Assembly: GCA_026770585.1 (NCBI GenBank)
Contig: MU646879.1
Span: 159,580-170,414, forward strand
Direction: 5' to 3'
Source: Baffinella frigidus
Lineage: Eukaryota > Cryptophyceae > Cryptomonadales > Baffinellaceae
Length of the DNA: 10,835 nucleotides
Shown: positions 1 to 6,824 of the stretch, piece by piece
Numbering within the stretch: position 1 is the first letter of the stretch
Layout of the letters: each line of letters begins with the position of its first letter
The notes under the pieces: model-generated
What the model saw: only the letters and a program-made list of their open reading frames with translations
What the model was told of the DNA's origin: nothing
The model's database searches: none
Position numbers and translations under genes: made by a program

Positions 1-97
1 CCCTAAACCCCAAACCCTAAACCCCAAACCCTAAACCCCAAACCCTAAACCCCAAACCCTAAACCCCAAACCCTAAACCCCAAACCCTAAACCCCCC
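1..97. repeat. telomere-like array, alternating CCCTAAA / CCCCAAA
   Basis: The array is about seven copies of a 14-base unit in which CCCTAAA and CCCCAAA alternate strictly. On the opposite strand these are TTTAGGG (the plant/algal telomere heptamer) and TTTGGGG. C-rich strand at the left edge is the orientation expected for a left chromosome end. The perfect alternation is odd for telomerase product and could instead be a subtelomeric satellite. Whether this is the true chromosome end cannot be told from the window. Confidence 0.85.
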
Positions 98-102
98 ACT
101 CT

Positions 103-250
103 TATCTCAGAAAAGGGATTTTTAAATTCGTTTTCTCAAGTCAATTCCTGTACAAATTCGTCAACTTATTCTTTTCTCTGCGCATAAGTTGACAAATCTG
201 AAGGGGGGTTGACTTAAGAAAACGAATTCAAAAATCCCTTTTCTGAGATA
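103..250. mobile_element. MITE-like element with 42-bp terminal inverted repeats
   Basis: Terminal inverted repeats at 103-144 and 209-250 match at 40 of 42 positions. The outermost bases are TA on both sides, as expected for a TA target duplication (Tc1/mariner, Stowaway-like). A second, inner inverted repeat (GTCAACTTAT / ATAAGTTGAC) is nested inside. At 148 bp it has no coding capacity, so it is a non-autonomous element or foldback. It sits immediately inside the telomere-like array. Confidence 0.75.
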
Positions 251-275
251 AACTCCTTCGCAGCCGCCTCGTGCG

Positions 276-413
276 CCTTCGCCGTCGCTGCCGCCTGCAG
301 GAGTGTGCGGACCGGGGTTAGACTCAGGAGGCTACGGTGGCCACTCAGCCCGGATATCCGGGCCTTCGCCGCCGCCTTCGCCGCCGCCTGAGGGAGTGTG
401 CGGACCGGGGTTA
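276..413. repeat. direct repeat pair, GCC-rich plus GTGTGCGGACCGGGGTTA
   Basis: Two units (276-320 and 363-413) share a run of CCTTCGCCG-type triplets followed by GAGTGTGCGGACCGGGGTTA. A third, diverged relative begins near 783 and leads into the minisatellite there. The short open frames across this stretch are low-complexity and look non-coding. Confidence 0.65.
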
Positions 414-424
414 TGAGCATATGT

Positions 425-473
425 CCCTACGGTATTGCCTACCGTAGGGTCGCTACGGTATTGCCTGACGTAG
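425..473. repeat. short hairpin repeat CCCTACGGTA-TTGCC-TACCGTAGGG and a degenerate copy
   Basis: Positions 425-449 form a perfect 10-bp stem with a 5-base loop (TTGCC). A diverged second copy follows directly to about 473. The same hairpin recurs at 989-1013. Confidence 0.65.
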
Positions 474-549
474 AGGTAGGGTCCTAGGTGATGGCAGGGG
501 TCCATTCGTGTGCAGCTCAACAACGCTCAGGAGGCTACAATGCCCAATC

Positions 550-690
550 TCATAGAGAAACGGTTTTAATTTAAAACCATTGGATTCAATGAAAATTACT
601 ATACCGATGCTTTAATATTACTAGTAAAACTCATTGTGTGTAGTAAATTTCATCGCCAGAAAGTTTTAAATTAAAACCGTTTTCCTATGA
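550..690. mobile_element. MITE-like element, TA-flanked, nested inverted repeats
   Basis: The outer inverted repeat starts TCATAG at 550 and ends CTATGA at 690, with TA at 553-554 and 686-687 as likely target duplication. Its arms are AT-rich (GAAACGGTTTTAATTTAAAAC and its complement). An inner inverted repeat follows, with AATGAAAATTACTATAC on the left and GTGTAGTAAATTTCAT on the right. The same inner core occurs in the elements at 8366-8502 and 9024-9169, so these form one family despite unrelated outer arms. No coding capacity. Confidence 0.75.
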
Positions 691-801
691 AATCAGCTCG
701 GATATCCGGTCGTAACGGGACCAATTTCCATCTTACAGATTGAAGAAACGGCTCCAATTCCGGTTCAAAAGTGGTCCCTGTAGCCGCCTCGTTCGCCGCC
801 T

Positions 802-931
802 TGAGTGTGAGGACCGGGGTTGGGATGTGAGTGTGAGGACCGGGGTTGGGATGAGTGTGAGGACCGGGGTTGGGAGGACCGGGGTTGGGATGGGAGGACC
901 GGGCTTGAGTGTGAGGACCGGGGTTGGGATG
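802..931. repeat. minisatellite, GTGAGGACCGGGGTTGGGAT unit
   Basis: About six imperfect copies of a 17-26 base unit containing GAGGACCGGGGTTG. A stray copy lies near 1086. A 99-codon open frame (740-1039) runs through it only because the unit reads through as repeated Ser-Val-Arg-Thr-Gly-Val-Gly. Confidence 0.8.
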
Positions 932-988
932 TTTCTGGCCGAATTTAAGGGATTTGCCGAAACCTTATCCGTAGGACTCCCTCTTTGT

Positions 989-1083
989 CCCTACGGTATT
1001 GCCTACCGTAGGGTCTATGGATTATACACCAGCATATGACCCCACGGCATTGCCTACATAGGGTCTGTAGATTATTCACCAGG
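989..1083. repeat. tandem pair of ~50-bp units carrying the CCCTACGGTA hairpin
   Basis: Unit 1 (989-1038) contains the perfect hairpin seen at 425-449. Unit 2 (1040-1083) is a diverged copy (CCCCACGGCATTGCCTACATAGGG). Both continue into GGATTATACACCA / AGATTATTCACCA. Confidence 0.6.
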
Positions 1084-1117
1084 TTGTGAGGACCGGGCTT
1101 CATAAATTAGGCAAACG

Positions 1118-1295
1118 ATTTCATCCGTACGAGAATTTCTTAGAAATACGATTTCGGGGACCACCGATGCGATTTTAGTGTATCTTAAGGCTATATCTTG
1201 TGAAGTTACTACTAAGAAAGGCCAAAATGAACAGCACCTAAGCCTTAATATACACCAAAATCGTATTCCTCAGGAATACTCGTCCGGATGAAATT
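1118..1295. mobile_element. palindromic MITE-like element
   Basis: The left arm begins ATTTCATCCGTACGAG and the right arm ends CTCGTCCGGATGAAATT. The arms stay complementary, with scattered mismatches, down to AGTGTATCTTAAGGCT / AGCCTTAATATACACC near the centre. One arm carries an extra ~18 bases. No coding capacity. Confidence 0.65.
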
Positions 1296-1526
1296 CCAAT
1301 CCCCTATGGGCGGAGAGTGTGTAAATTAAATACTCGGGGTGAGTAGAGTCAAGCTCTGCCCGAATCCCGTTTCGAAAATTCTTAAAACTCGAAAATGAGT
1401 CCTTCTATTATTCGCCTTGATGGATTTGTACCACGAATCGTTTCCTGGTACAAAAGTTTGTACTGGCACGTCCTTTCATAAATAAATCTTAACCCGAAAG
1501 GCGTGCCGGGATCTTCTCGGACAGAT
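1296..1526. other. no gene seen
   Basis: AT-richer spacer between the palindromic element and the minus-strand gene. Short open frames here lack coding character. The minus-strand gene could extend slightly into it if a short final exon is used: a C/T-rich tract ending TAG at about 1548 is followed by an open frame on the minus strand. Confidence 0.5.
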
Positions 1527-2424
1527 CTATCGAGGGCAGCCTTCCCTAGAAAAGGATATATTCGGGGTGTCGGGCAAGGACGGTCGCACATTGAGCGCCC
1601 CCCGCGCGACGGCCTCCCGCACTCCTCGCTCCTCCTCCCGCATACGCCGCTCCTCTTCCTCGTGTGGTGGCGCGCGCACGACCTCCCACGACTCGTCCGC
1701 CTCCTTGCGCTCCGCCTCCTTGGAAGGCGAGCCAGCTTGCAACCAGTCCTGCATCCAGGAGCTCTCTTGTTCCTTGTGCGTCTGAGGCGACTCCCCGACC
1801 CCGGCTGCTGCAAGTGCGGCTCTGGCGGACTTCTCTTTGGCAGAGTCCTGGCTGCTTGCCGATGCAGTCCGCGCGACGCCTGAGAAAGGGAGCCGCTTGG
1901 TCAGGGCGCAGCGTGACGATCGATGCAACCAATCGAGGTTCGGCGCAGGGTTCTCGGGGTCTGACGGTTTCCTGCTTCAGGGTCGGGTTCGAGTCGGAGG
2001 AGGGGGGGGTGGGAGCGATGGTGTGGAGATTGAGGGAGCTGTGTTCTGTTGAGGACGTGCCTGCTGCTGACGTGGAAGCGTCTCGCGGCTCCCCGGCGCG
2101 TTCGATCTCTTCCCTGACCTGGCTGGCGATGGTCTTGGACATATGCTCGACGGCCTTGGCGCGGTTGTGGAGCCATTGCGCACCGCGCGCCACCAGAGGA
2201 CGCGTGGTCGCCCCTGCTGCATCAAGCTATCTCAGTGGTGCAGCCAGGCAAAAGGCTGACGAGTTGTCAAGGATCGCGCATTGAAACTGGGCACGAAAGA
2301 GGCGAGGGGGGCGACCGGTGTCCATGTCTTCGTAGTCGGCATCGGCGTCGGATGCTGACGTCGTCACAGGGTCCCCGCCTCTGTTGAGGCGGTCCCTGAG
2401 CTTTCCGAACGCCCCGCTCAGCAT
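1527..2424 (-). CDS. probable multi-exon protein of unknown function
   Basis: I do not recognise a family. Three minus-strand stretches look coding. The first is 2424-2316, starting at an ATG (MLSGAFGKLRDRLN...) and ending ...DADADYEDMDT, with donor G|GTCGCCCC. The second runs from about 2216, with acceptor GATGCAG, and reads ...WLHNRAKAVEHMSKTIASQ, a Lys/Arg/Glu-rich probable helix. The third is 1879-1527, after a strong pyrimidine-rich acceptor (CCCTTTCTCAG), and contains SSWMQDWLQAGS, then a highly charged segment rich in EEER repeats suggesting a coiled coil. The exon 1/2 junction is phase-compatible (1+2). The exon 2 donor is uncertain: CAG|GTCAGG near 2113 fits an alternative downstream acceptor. 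The final exon could also be split by a ~44-base intron. The frame is open upstream of 2424, but only with a non-ATG start. It is divergently transcribed from the EF-hand gene. Confidence 0.45.
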
Positions 2425-2628
2425 GGGGGATGGATGGGAGCTGCCCTTATCCAACTCCGAGGAGATCGCTTTTGTACCAGTAAGCCAGTCGGCAGGGTCC
2501 TAAGTGGACACCTCCACTTTATTGATATCTTGTATGCAGATCGCCTGCAGAATCGTATACGAGAAATCGATTTTGACCAGTACCGCAACATCACTTTTGC
2601 CTCGAGAGTAGTACATCGTTTCGAAACG
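2425..2628. promoter_or_regulatory. divergent intergenic region, likely shared promoter
   Basis: This 204-bp gap separates the two divergent starts. It contains a small hairpin (AAGTGG-ACAC-CTCCACTT, about 2502-2519), an AT-richer centre, and a 20-bp perfect palindrome at its right end. No clear TATA box is seen. The promoter role is inferred from gene arrangement only. Confidence 0.4.
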
Positions 2629-2632
2629 ATGT
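2613..2632. promoter_or_regulatory. 20-bp perfect palindrome overlapping the EF-hand gene start codon
   Basis: ACATCGTTTCGAAACGATGT is its own reverse complement. It contains the plus-strand ATG (2629-2631) at its right end. It could be a dimeric factor site or an mRNA hairpin. Function is inferred only. Confidence 0.45.
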
Positions 2633-3896
2633 CGCTGCGGCTGGTCCTGGTCCTCCTTCTCGCCCTGGCATGTGTCACGCTAGCCGTCGACGCAGATGCA
2701 AGGTCCCGAGCGACCCCCCCCCCCTTGGTTGCACCAGCAACCGCAGGAATTGACGCGTGATGATAGAAGCTTGGTGCAAGGTTTGGTTAGAGATGAAGTT
2801 TGTTCTTCGGCAGCGAGGCGGAGGACCCAGCTAAGGAGAAGGAGACGCAGAAGCAGCGCGCGAAGGAGGCGCGTAGGCAGCGCCGGGAGCAGGGGAAACA
2901 GCTGTTGTTCCACGCAGACGCCGACGGTACGCGTCTTGCAATGCTCCGCGGGTTTGACAGCAGTTGCAGCCACGATTGTGGCGCACATGCAGGCCGCTGC
3001 ACACCATGAAACCACAAGTCAGGCACACCATCCCTGTGTTTCGACTAGAGCAGAGCGCCGAGAGGAGGAATGCTCTACAGAATCGAGTTTCTGACTCCTG
3101 AGGAGGGGGGCGGAATTGCAGGCAACGGCTCAGTGAGCAAGGAGGAGTTTATCATGTTCCGGCGCCACGCCGCGGACCCCTCCAAGACGTTCCCGCCTGT
3201 CGCTCGCAGCAAGTTCGAGAAGGCCAACGGCAAGGTACCCCATCTCCCCTCTATCCTTAAGTGGCGAGCGTAGTAGGCTCCTACGTAGGCCATCGCCACT
3301 TCAGGGATGGACACTCGGTAGCTCTCCGGAACTTTGCGTAAGGCAAGTTGGAGGAGAGACACGCCAACTTACCTCCTCCTACACTTGATGCTGTGTAGGA
3401 TTCCGGGTTTAGGGTTTAGGGTTTAGGGTTCAGGGTTTAGGGTTTAGGGTTTAGGGTTTAGGGTTTAGGGTTGAGGGTTCAGGGTTTAGGGTTTAATCGC
3501 CGACGCCAAGTGTTGCGAGTCTCCATACCTGCAGCAGTGGCCTGCATGTGAGACACAGGCGTTCATACGAGACACAGTTCGTGCGTGGCAGCAAGTGACG
3601 TCTCTACCGGAAAGTACGTCGGAACGTGGGGTTCACTGCCGTTGCCTTTGGGTCAAATCAGCAGATTCAAAACCCCAACCCCTGAATCATAAGCCCCAAA
3701 CCCCAAACCCTAAACCGCAAAGGGGCAGGACGCCATGTGTTTGACCAGTTTGACGATTTGAGGTGTTTGACCAGTTTGTCGACTTGAGGTGTTTGACCAG
3801 TTTGACGCAGGTGTTCGACGATTGGGACGACGATTTCGACGGAGAGCTTTCTCGCAAGGAGTGGTTCTCCATCTTCGAAGAGAACTCCAAGAAAAA
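2629..3896 (+). CDS. secreted or ER-lumenal EF-hand calcium-binding protein, four exons (3' end uncertain)
   Basis: Exons are 2629-2702, 2814-2926, 3122-3234 and 3811-3896, and every junction is phase-compatible. Exon 1 encodes a signal peptide (MSLRLVLVLLLALACVTLA, then VDADA). Exon 2 encodes a charged Lys/Arg/Gln-rich segment ending FHADAD. The exon 2/3 junction splits a glycine codon and rebuilds a canonical EF-hand loop, DADGNGSVSKEE then F, with Asp1, Asp3, Asn5, Gly6, Val8 and Glu12. Exon 4 carries a second loop, DDDFDGELSRKE, with Asp1/3/5, Gly6, Leu8 and Glu12. Two EF-hands behind a signal peptide fit a calcium-binding secretory-pathway protein. The short size (about 129 residues so far) does not match full reticulocalbin/calumenin proteins, so the family stays open. 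Exon 4 ends AA|GTCCTC, and reading through instead gives a stop at 3934-3936. A terminal exon at 4734-4842 is possible. Confidence 0.75.
3122..3234 (+). CDS. exon 3 of the EF-hand gene
   Basis: Acceptor GAATTGCAG (3113-3121), donor AAG|GTACCCC (3235). The 113 bases begin with two bases that complete Gly and end on a codon boundary. They encode NGSVSKEEF plus a basic helix (MFRRHAADPSK) and end KFEKANGK. Splicing to exon 4 continues in frame as VFDDWDDD. Confidence 0.75.
3251..3310. mobile_element. small inverted repeat related to that at 5921-6026
   Basis: CTATCCTTAAGTGGCGA (3251-3267) faces TCGCCACTTCAGGGATGG (3293-3310). The sequence resembles the ATATCCCTTAAGTGGCCA arms at 5921-6026, so this is probably a short degenerate member of that family. 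It lies in intron 3 of the EF-hand gene. Confidence 0.5.
3405..3495. repeat. interstitial telomeric array (GGGTTTA)n
   Basis: About 13 heptamers, mostly GGGTTTA with single GGGTTCA and GGGTTGA variants. It lies in intron 3 of the EF-hand gene, in the orientation opposite to the array at position 1. A short CCCCAAACCCTAAAC run near 3694-3715 lies in the reverse sense downstream. Confidence 0.85.
3737..3810 (+). repeat. 26-bp tandem repeat x3 resembling the start of exon 4
   Basis: Three units at 26-base spacing begin GTGTTTGACCAGTTTGAC. The second and third are preceded by GAG and the last ends at the real acceptor GCAG (3810). Read in exon-4 phase, a unit gives Val-Phe-Asp-Gln-Phe-Asp-Asp, close to the exon's Val-Phe-Asp-Asp-Trp-Asp-Asp. 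The array therefore looks like repeated decayed copies of the exon's 5' edge with AG|GTG acceptor-like junctions. Confidence 0.6.
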
Positions 3897-3993
3897 GTCC
3901 TCCCTCCCCGCCAGCGTAATTGGGTACCGATAGCAAACGAAAACGCACTCTCTTTTAAGAATCGAATCCAGACCGAACTCAGGCTACCTTCCG

Positions 3994-4044
3994 TTTTCTC
4001 GTAAGGTGTGGACCTCCATCTCCGAAGAGAACACGAAGAAAAAG
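3994..4044 (+). pseudogene. decayed copy of the 3' end of EF-hand exon 4, with donor
   Basis: Fifty bases match 3848-3897 at 43 positions. The copy keeps the frame (SRKVWTSISEENTKKK) and the donor context AAAA|GTACCCCC. Most differences change the amino acid (Glu to Val, Phe to Thr, Phe to Ser), so it looks like a decayed duplicate within the downstream intron or 3' region. Confidence 0.65.
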
Positions 4045-4374
4045 TACCCCCCCCACCACCAGCCACCAGAAGTGAACCACAGCAAAAGGTGATTTCGGGG
4101 TTCAGTCTCAACTCTTAGGGTTTAGTCTGCAGGGGAAATCAAATTTTGCCAATTTTCGATTTGGTCTTCTTCTGGTGGTTGGTGCCCCCCCGTGTACTTG
4201 GGTAACGATACCAAGAGAAAAACGTCACCCTCCCGAGAATTTTATTCGGACCACCGCGGTGCATGCACCTACTATCGTGTCCAGCCAAGTGCCCCGTCTT
4301 ATGAGCGAGATACTGATGTAATGCGTCAACGCCAGCCTTCACAGGCCCATCGATCTTCGCCATGCAATTCGGAC

Positions 4375-4559
4375 CATATGAGTCGTAAAACTCTTGGAAA
4401 GTTCGGTAGTTTCTCCTACGGCATCGCCTAGGACCTCCTACCGTAGGCCAACATCCTAGGATATTTTGGTCCTAGGAGCCCTACGGCCTACGGTAGGTAG
4501 GTCCTACCGAAATCTGTAGGGAAACTACCAAACTTTTCAAGAGTTTCCCTATGAATATG
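4375..4559. mobile_element. MITE-like element with ~45-bp imperfect inverted repeats
   Basis: The left arm begins CATATGAGTCGTAAAACTCTT and the right arm ends AAGAGTTTCCCTATGAATATG. The arms match at roughly four-fifths of about 45 positions. The interior holds further palindromes built from CCTAGGA and CCTACGG motifs. No coding capacity. Confidence 0.65.
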
Positions 4560-4733
4560 TTTTGACGGTTCTGAGCGTGAGACCCCGCTTAGAGCCCCGG
4601 AACAACCTTCCCTACCAGATGAGACCCCGCTTAGGAGGAGAGAGGCCGCGCCGGCCCAGGCAAGATACCTTCATTAGTTAACCATCGAGGCTCATCACCT
4701 GTCCGACAGAGGCTCACAGTGCGGTCCACTCAG

Positions 4734-4842
4734 GGCGTCAAAGAAGAAGGCGTTCCCCAAACACATTCGGACCATCAAGAGCGCAGCGCTGCCCTTGCCG
4801 AAAAGGAGGCAAGTGATCCTAAACCATCAACAGCGCGCATAG
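4734..4842 (+). CDS. candidate terminal exon of the EF-hand gene
   Basis: Acceptor CACTCAG (to 4733) is followed by G, which completes the Lys codon left by exon 4 (AA|G). The frame then reads ASKKKAFPKHIRTIKSAALP, a further basic stretch, and a TAG at 4840-4842. Phase and basic composition fit the Lys-rich end of exon 4. There is no conserved domain, and the location inside an inverted-repeat structure argues for caution. Confidence 0.3.
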
Positions 4843-5050
4843 CTTCACAGGGGTTACTCGCGATCAAGAACACTGCCTAGGGGCCTACTGTAAGGACATT
4901 TCCTAGAGGACCCCCCTACAGACTGTGCTTGTCCTGATTTGCGAATAATCCTTGTGCAGCGATACCTCGCTCATAATAAGACGCACCTAAAACCCTACAG
5001 TCCGAGCTACCTTCCCGGCTACCCGGACACGGGGTGATTGTGAACAGACG

Positions 5051-5150
5051 GCCTGAATGTGATCCGAAAGGAAGCATGGCTTTTCTGCAGAAGAAGTTCC
5101 AGTGTCCGCCTAGGTTGGGAGCTCGAAGAACCTAAAGGACCTCAAGGAAC
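5051..5150. repeat. ~100-bp direct repeat, copy 1
   Basis: The block runs GCCTGAATGTGATCCGAAAG, then GAAGCATGGCTTTTCTGCAG, then GGGAGCTCGAAGAACCTAAA. It recurs at 6334-6465 with small changes. Copy 1 lies inside and copy 2 just outside the 4619-6127 structure. Frames through it are short. Confidence 0.7.
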
Positions 5151-5208
5151 GTTGCAAGTTTCACAGCTTGGCTGCACGCTGACGTCCCACACGAGAACGC
5201 TAGAGGGG

Positions 5209-5355
5209 CCTATTTAAAACCAATGTGCTTTTAAAAGTGGGTATTTGTGTTGTAAATTTCGTTGATTGGTCACGTTACTAGCCATATATTGGCCAGCCAC
5301 GAGGTTGGAACACCTTATCCTGGTACAAATATTTACAACCCCACATATAAATAGG
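5209..5355. mobile_element. degenerate MITE-like palindrome
   Basis: CCTATTTA at the left faces TAAATAGG at the right. Inside, GTGGGTATTTGTGTTGTAAAT faces ATTTACAACCCCAC. The segment TGTAAATTTCGTTG resembles the inner core of the elements at 550, 8366 and 9024. It is badly decayed. Confidence 0.45.
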
Positions 5356-5600
5356 ATCCTCCGGCATTCTCGAGTGGGCGTTTGTATCTTGGGGACCAGG
5401 GCTTTTGTCTTTGAAGTTTTAGAGGGGCGTAGTTTCTAGTCAACTCTCCTATGTGAATCTGCCCTTGGAAGTTATCCTAGGCTCACCTTACATCCGAGGT
5501 GCCTTTGAAGCCTAGATACCCACTCTTCTTGCAGTGAGGGCCACCAAGCCTGCCCTTCCCGCGGGCGTGTGATGTGACGTGTTATGTGCCCGGCGTGTTA
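5356..5600. other. no gene seen
   Basis: Unique-looking spacer. Part of it (about 5480-5525, TTACATCCGAGGTGCC) is a distant relative of 6517-6560, which suggests the earlier direct repeat once extended further. No coding frame stands out. Confidence 0.5.
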
Positions 5601-5640
5601 TCGCTCGAGATTAAAGTGTGATGCCTTTAATCTCGAGCGA
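5601..5640. repeat. perfect 16-bp stem hairpin
   Basis: TCGCTCGAGATTAAAG, an 8-base loop (TGTGATGC), then CTTTAATCTCGAGCGA. It could be an isolated palindrome, a very short foldback element or an RNA hairpin. No gene end is evident beside it. Confidence 0.7.
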
Positions 5641-5762
5641 GGGTTACAATACTTATAGGGATTTCCCCTAATATAGGACTCACCCTTGGAGCCCTTTTCC
5701 CCTGAGGCGGGCCCATCCCGGACCCGGTCCTCCCCCCCCCCCCCTCCGCAGTCCTAGGAGCA

Positions 5763-5883
5763 TACAGGGGTTCCTCGCCCATAAGAAACGCCCACCCCCC
5801 TAGGACCACCATAGGGGCCTAGGCAGAGTCCCACTGTAAGGTCCTAGGGGGTGGCACTTTTTTATGAGCGAGGTACCCCTGTA
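5763..5883. mobile_element. TACAGGGG-family element, copy 1
   Basis: A 121-bp element with ends TACAGGGGTTCCTCGCCCAT and ATGAGCGAGGTACCCCTGTA. The arms continue AAGAAACGCCC / GGTGGCACTTTTTT, followed by CCTAGGAC / GTCCTAGG. It is a near-perfect foldback with no coding capacity. Related copies lie at 6598, 6717, 7371 and 7990. Confidence 0.75.
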
Positions 5884-5920
5884 GTACCCCCCTGTGTGTC
5901 CGTGTTCGCGAGTAACCCAT

Positions 5921-6026
5921 ATATCCCTTAAGTGGCCATAGGGTGAATATCCACCCTAACTCGCCCTAGGCAGGTCCTAGGGCCCTACCGTAGGGCGTAT
6001 GAGCCTACTGGCCACTTAAGGGATAT
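5921..6026. mobile_element. MITE-like element with 18-bp perfect inverted repeats
   Basis: ATATCCCTTAAGTGGCCA (5921-5938) faces an exact complement at 6009-6026. The interior is built from CCTAGG and CCCTA motifs. It is nested inside the 4619-6127 structure and related to 3251-3310. Confidence 0.65.
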
Positions 6027-6127
6027 GCACGTGATCTCTCAACGCCCCCCCTGTGAGCCTCGGTCGGACAGGTGATGAGCCTCGATGGTTGACTAATGAA
6101 GGTCTCTCCTCCTGAGCGGGGTCTCAC

Positions 6128-6333
6128 CGCCCCCCCCCCTGCAGCGGCAGGATCCCTCACGCGCCGCGCCGCCCCACTGCCCCCCCCGCTGAGTGAACAC
6201 TTTCGCGCTCGGGCTCAGCGTGAAGTTGACACGGCGCGTGCTAAGTTGACACCGACGGCGCCGCGTCAGCTCGTCCTTGGAGCCTCTCATCCCCAGGGGG
6301 GTCCGTCGTAGACACTGTTCCTTCTAGGGACAC
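6128..6333. other. GC-rich spacer, no gene seen
   Basis: It has C homopolymers of 8-10 bases and a duplicated AAGTTGACAC motif (about 6222 and 6243). The stretch around 6220-6282 resembles 9698-9738 in the purF A/B intron (TGAAGTTGACAC...CCGCGTCA...AGCT), so it is a dispersed repeat. Opposed open frames here mirror each other and look non-coding. Confidence 0.5.
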
Positions 6334-6465
6334 GCCCTGAATGTGATCCGAAAGGAAGCATGGCTTTTCTGCAGAACCAGTTCCGGTGTCCGCCTATGTT
6401 GGGAGCTCGAAAAATCTCAAGGACCTAAAGGACGACTGGTCGAAGAACCTAAAGGACCTAACGGA
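6334..6465. repeat. ~100-bp direct repeat, copy 2, with CTAAAGGAC expansion
   Basis: A relative of 5051-5150. This copy carries extra tandem AAGGACCTAAAGGAC-type units. It lies outside the right arm of the 1.5-kb inverted-repeat structure. Confidence 0.7.
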
Positions 6466-6597
6466 CCCAAGTTGGAGAAATCGGAGTGACTTCTCGTACG
6501 TGGGGCGTGTCCCCTACATCCCGAGATGCCTTCTGCGGCCTCTGAGTTAGGCACCTACCCCCCCGCCTTGATGCGGGTTTCGCGGACGGAGGGAACC

Positions 6598-6718
6598 TAC
6601 AGGGGTACCTTGCTCATAAGAAACCGCCCCCCCCCCAGGACCCTACGGCAGGACCATGCGTAGGGCCCTATGGTGTTACTAGGGGGGGGCTCTTTCTTGT
6701 GAGCGAGGCACCCCTGTA
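6598..6718. mobile_element. TACAGGGG-family element, copy 2
   Basis: A 121-bp foldback with ends TACAGGGGTACCTTGCTCAT and GTGAGCGAGGCACCCCTGTA. It directly abuts copy 3, sharing the terminal TA at 6717-6718. Confidence 0.75.
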
Positions 6719-6824
6719 CTGGGGTACCTCGCTCATAAGAAACTGCCCAACCCGTAGGACCATAGGCATAGGCCTACAGCAGGGGCCTGGGGTGTCGCGG
6801 TTTCTTATGAGCGAGGTACTGGGG
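6717..6824. mobile_element. TACAGGGG-family element, copy 3
   Basis: The foldback starts TACTGGGGTACCTCGCTCAT and ends ATGAGCGAGGTACTGGGG. It is diverged at the tips relative to the other copies and lies head-to-tail with copy 2. Confidence 0.7.

Larger units (their letters stand above)
4619..6127. mobile_element. 1.5-kb structure bounded by long inverted repeats
   Basis: 4619-4717 and 6052-6127 are inverted copies. Both contain GAGACCCCGCT[T/C]AGGAGGAGAGA, CCTTCATTAGT[T/C]AACCATCGAGG and CTCATCACCTGTCCGAC. The left arm carries about 25 extra GC-rich bases. The interior holds other repeats but no transposase-like open frame, so it is a non-autonomous DNA element, a foldback, or a simple inverted duplication. 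The candidate exon at 4734-4842 would lie just inside the left arm. Confidence 0.6.

Noticed and set aside
740-1039. 99-codon plus-strand open frame
   Set aside because: It runs through a minisatellite and a hairpin repeat; the protein is a repeat translation with no domain.
1503-2284. Long plus-strand open frames opposite the minus-strand gene
   Set aside because: They are GC-rich mirror frames. The minus strand has better splice signals and more plausible amino-acid composition, and the plus-strand products are Arg/Pro/Ser-rich without motifs.
2425-2454. Start of the minus-strand gene at 2454
   Set aside because: The codon there is TTG, not ATG. The first in-frame ATG is at 2424.
2680-3031. 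Minus-strand open frames across the EF-hand exons
   Set aside because: They are shadows of plus-strand exons 1-2; the plus strand has the signal peptide and EF-hand residues.
3075-3362. 95-codon minus-strand open frame
   Set aside because: It overlaps EF-hand exon 3, whose splice-compatible EF-hand loop is much stronger evidence.
4192-4431. 79-codon plus-strand open frame
   Set aside because: It enters the MITE arm at 4375, has no motif, and its composition is unlike the nearby exons.
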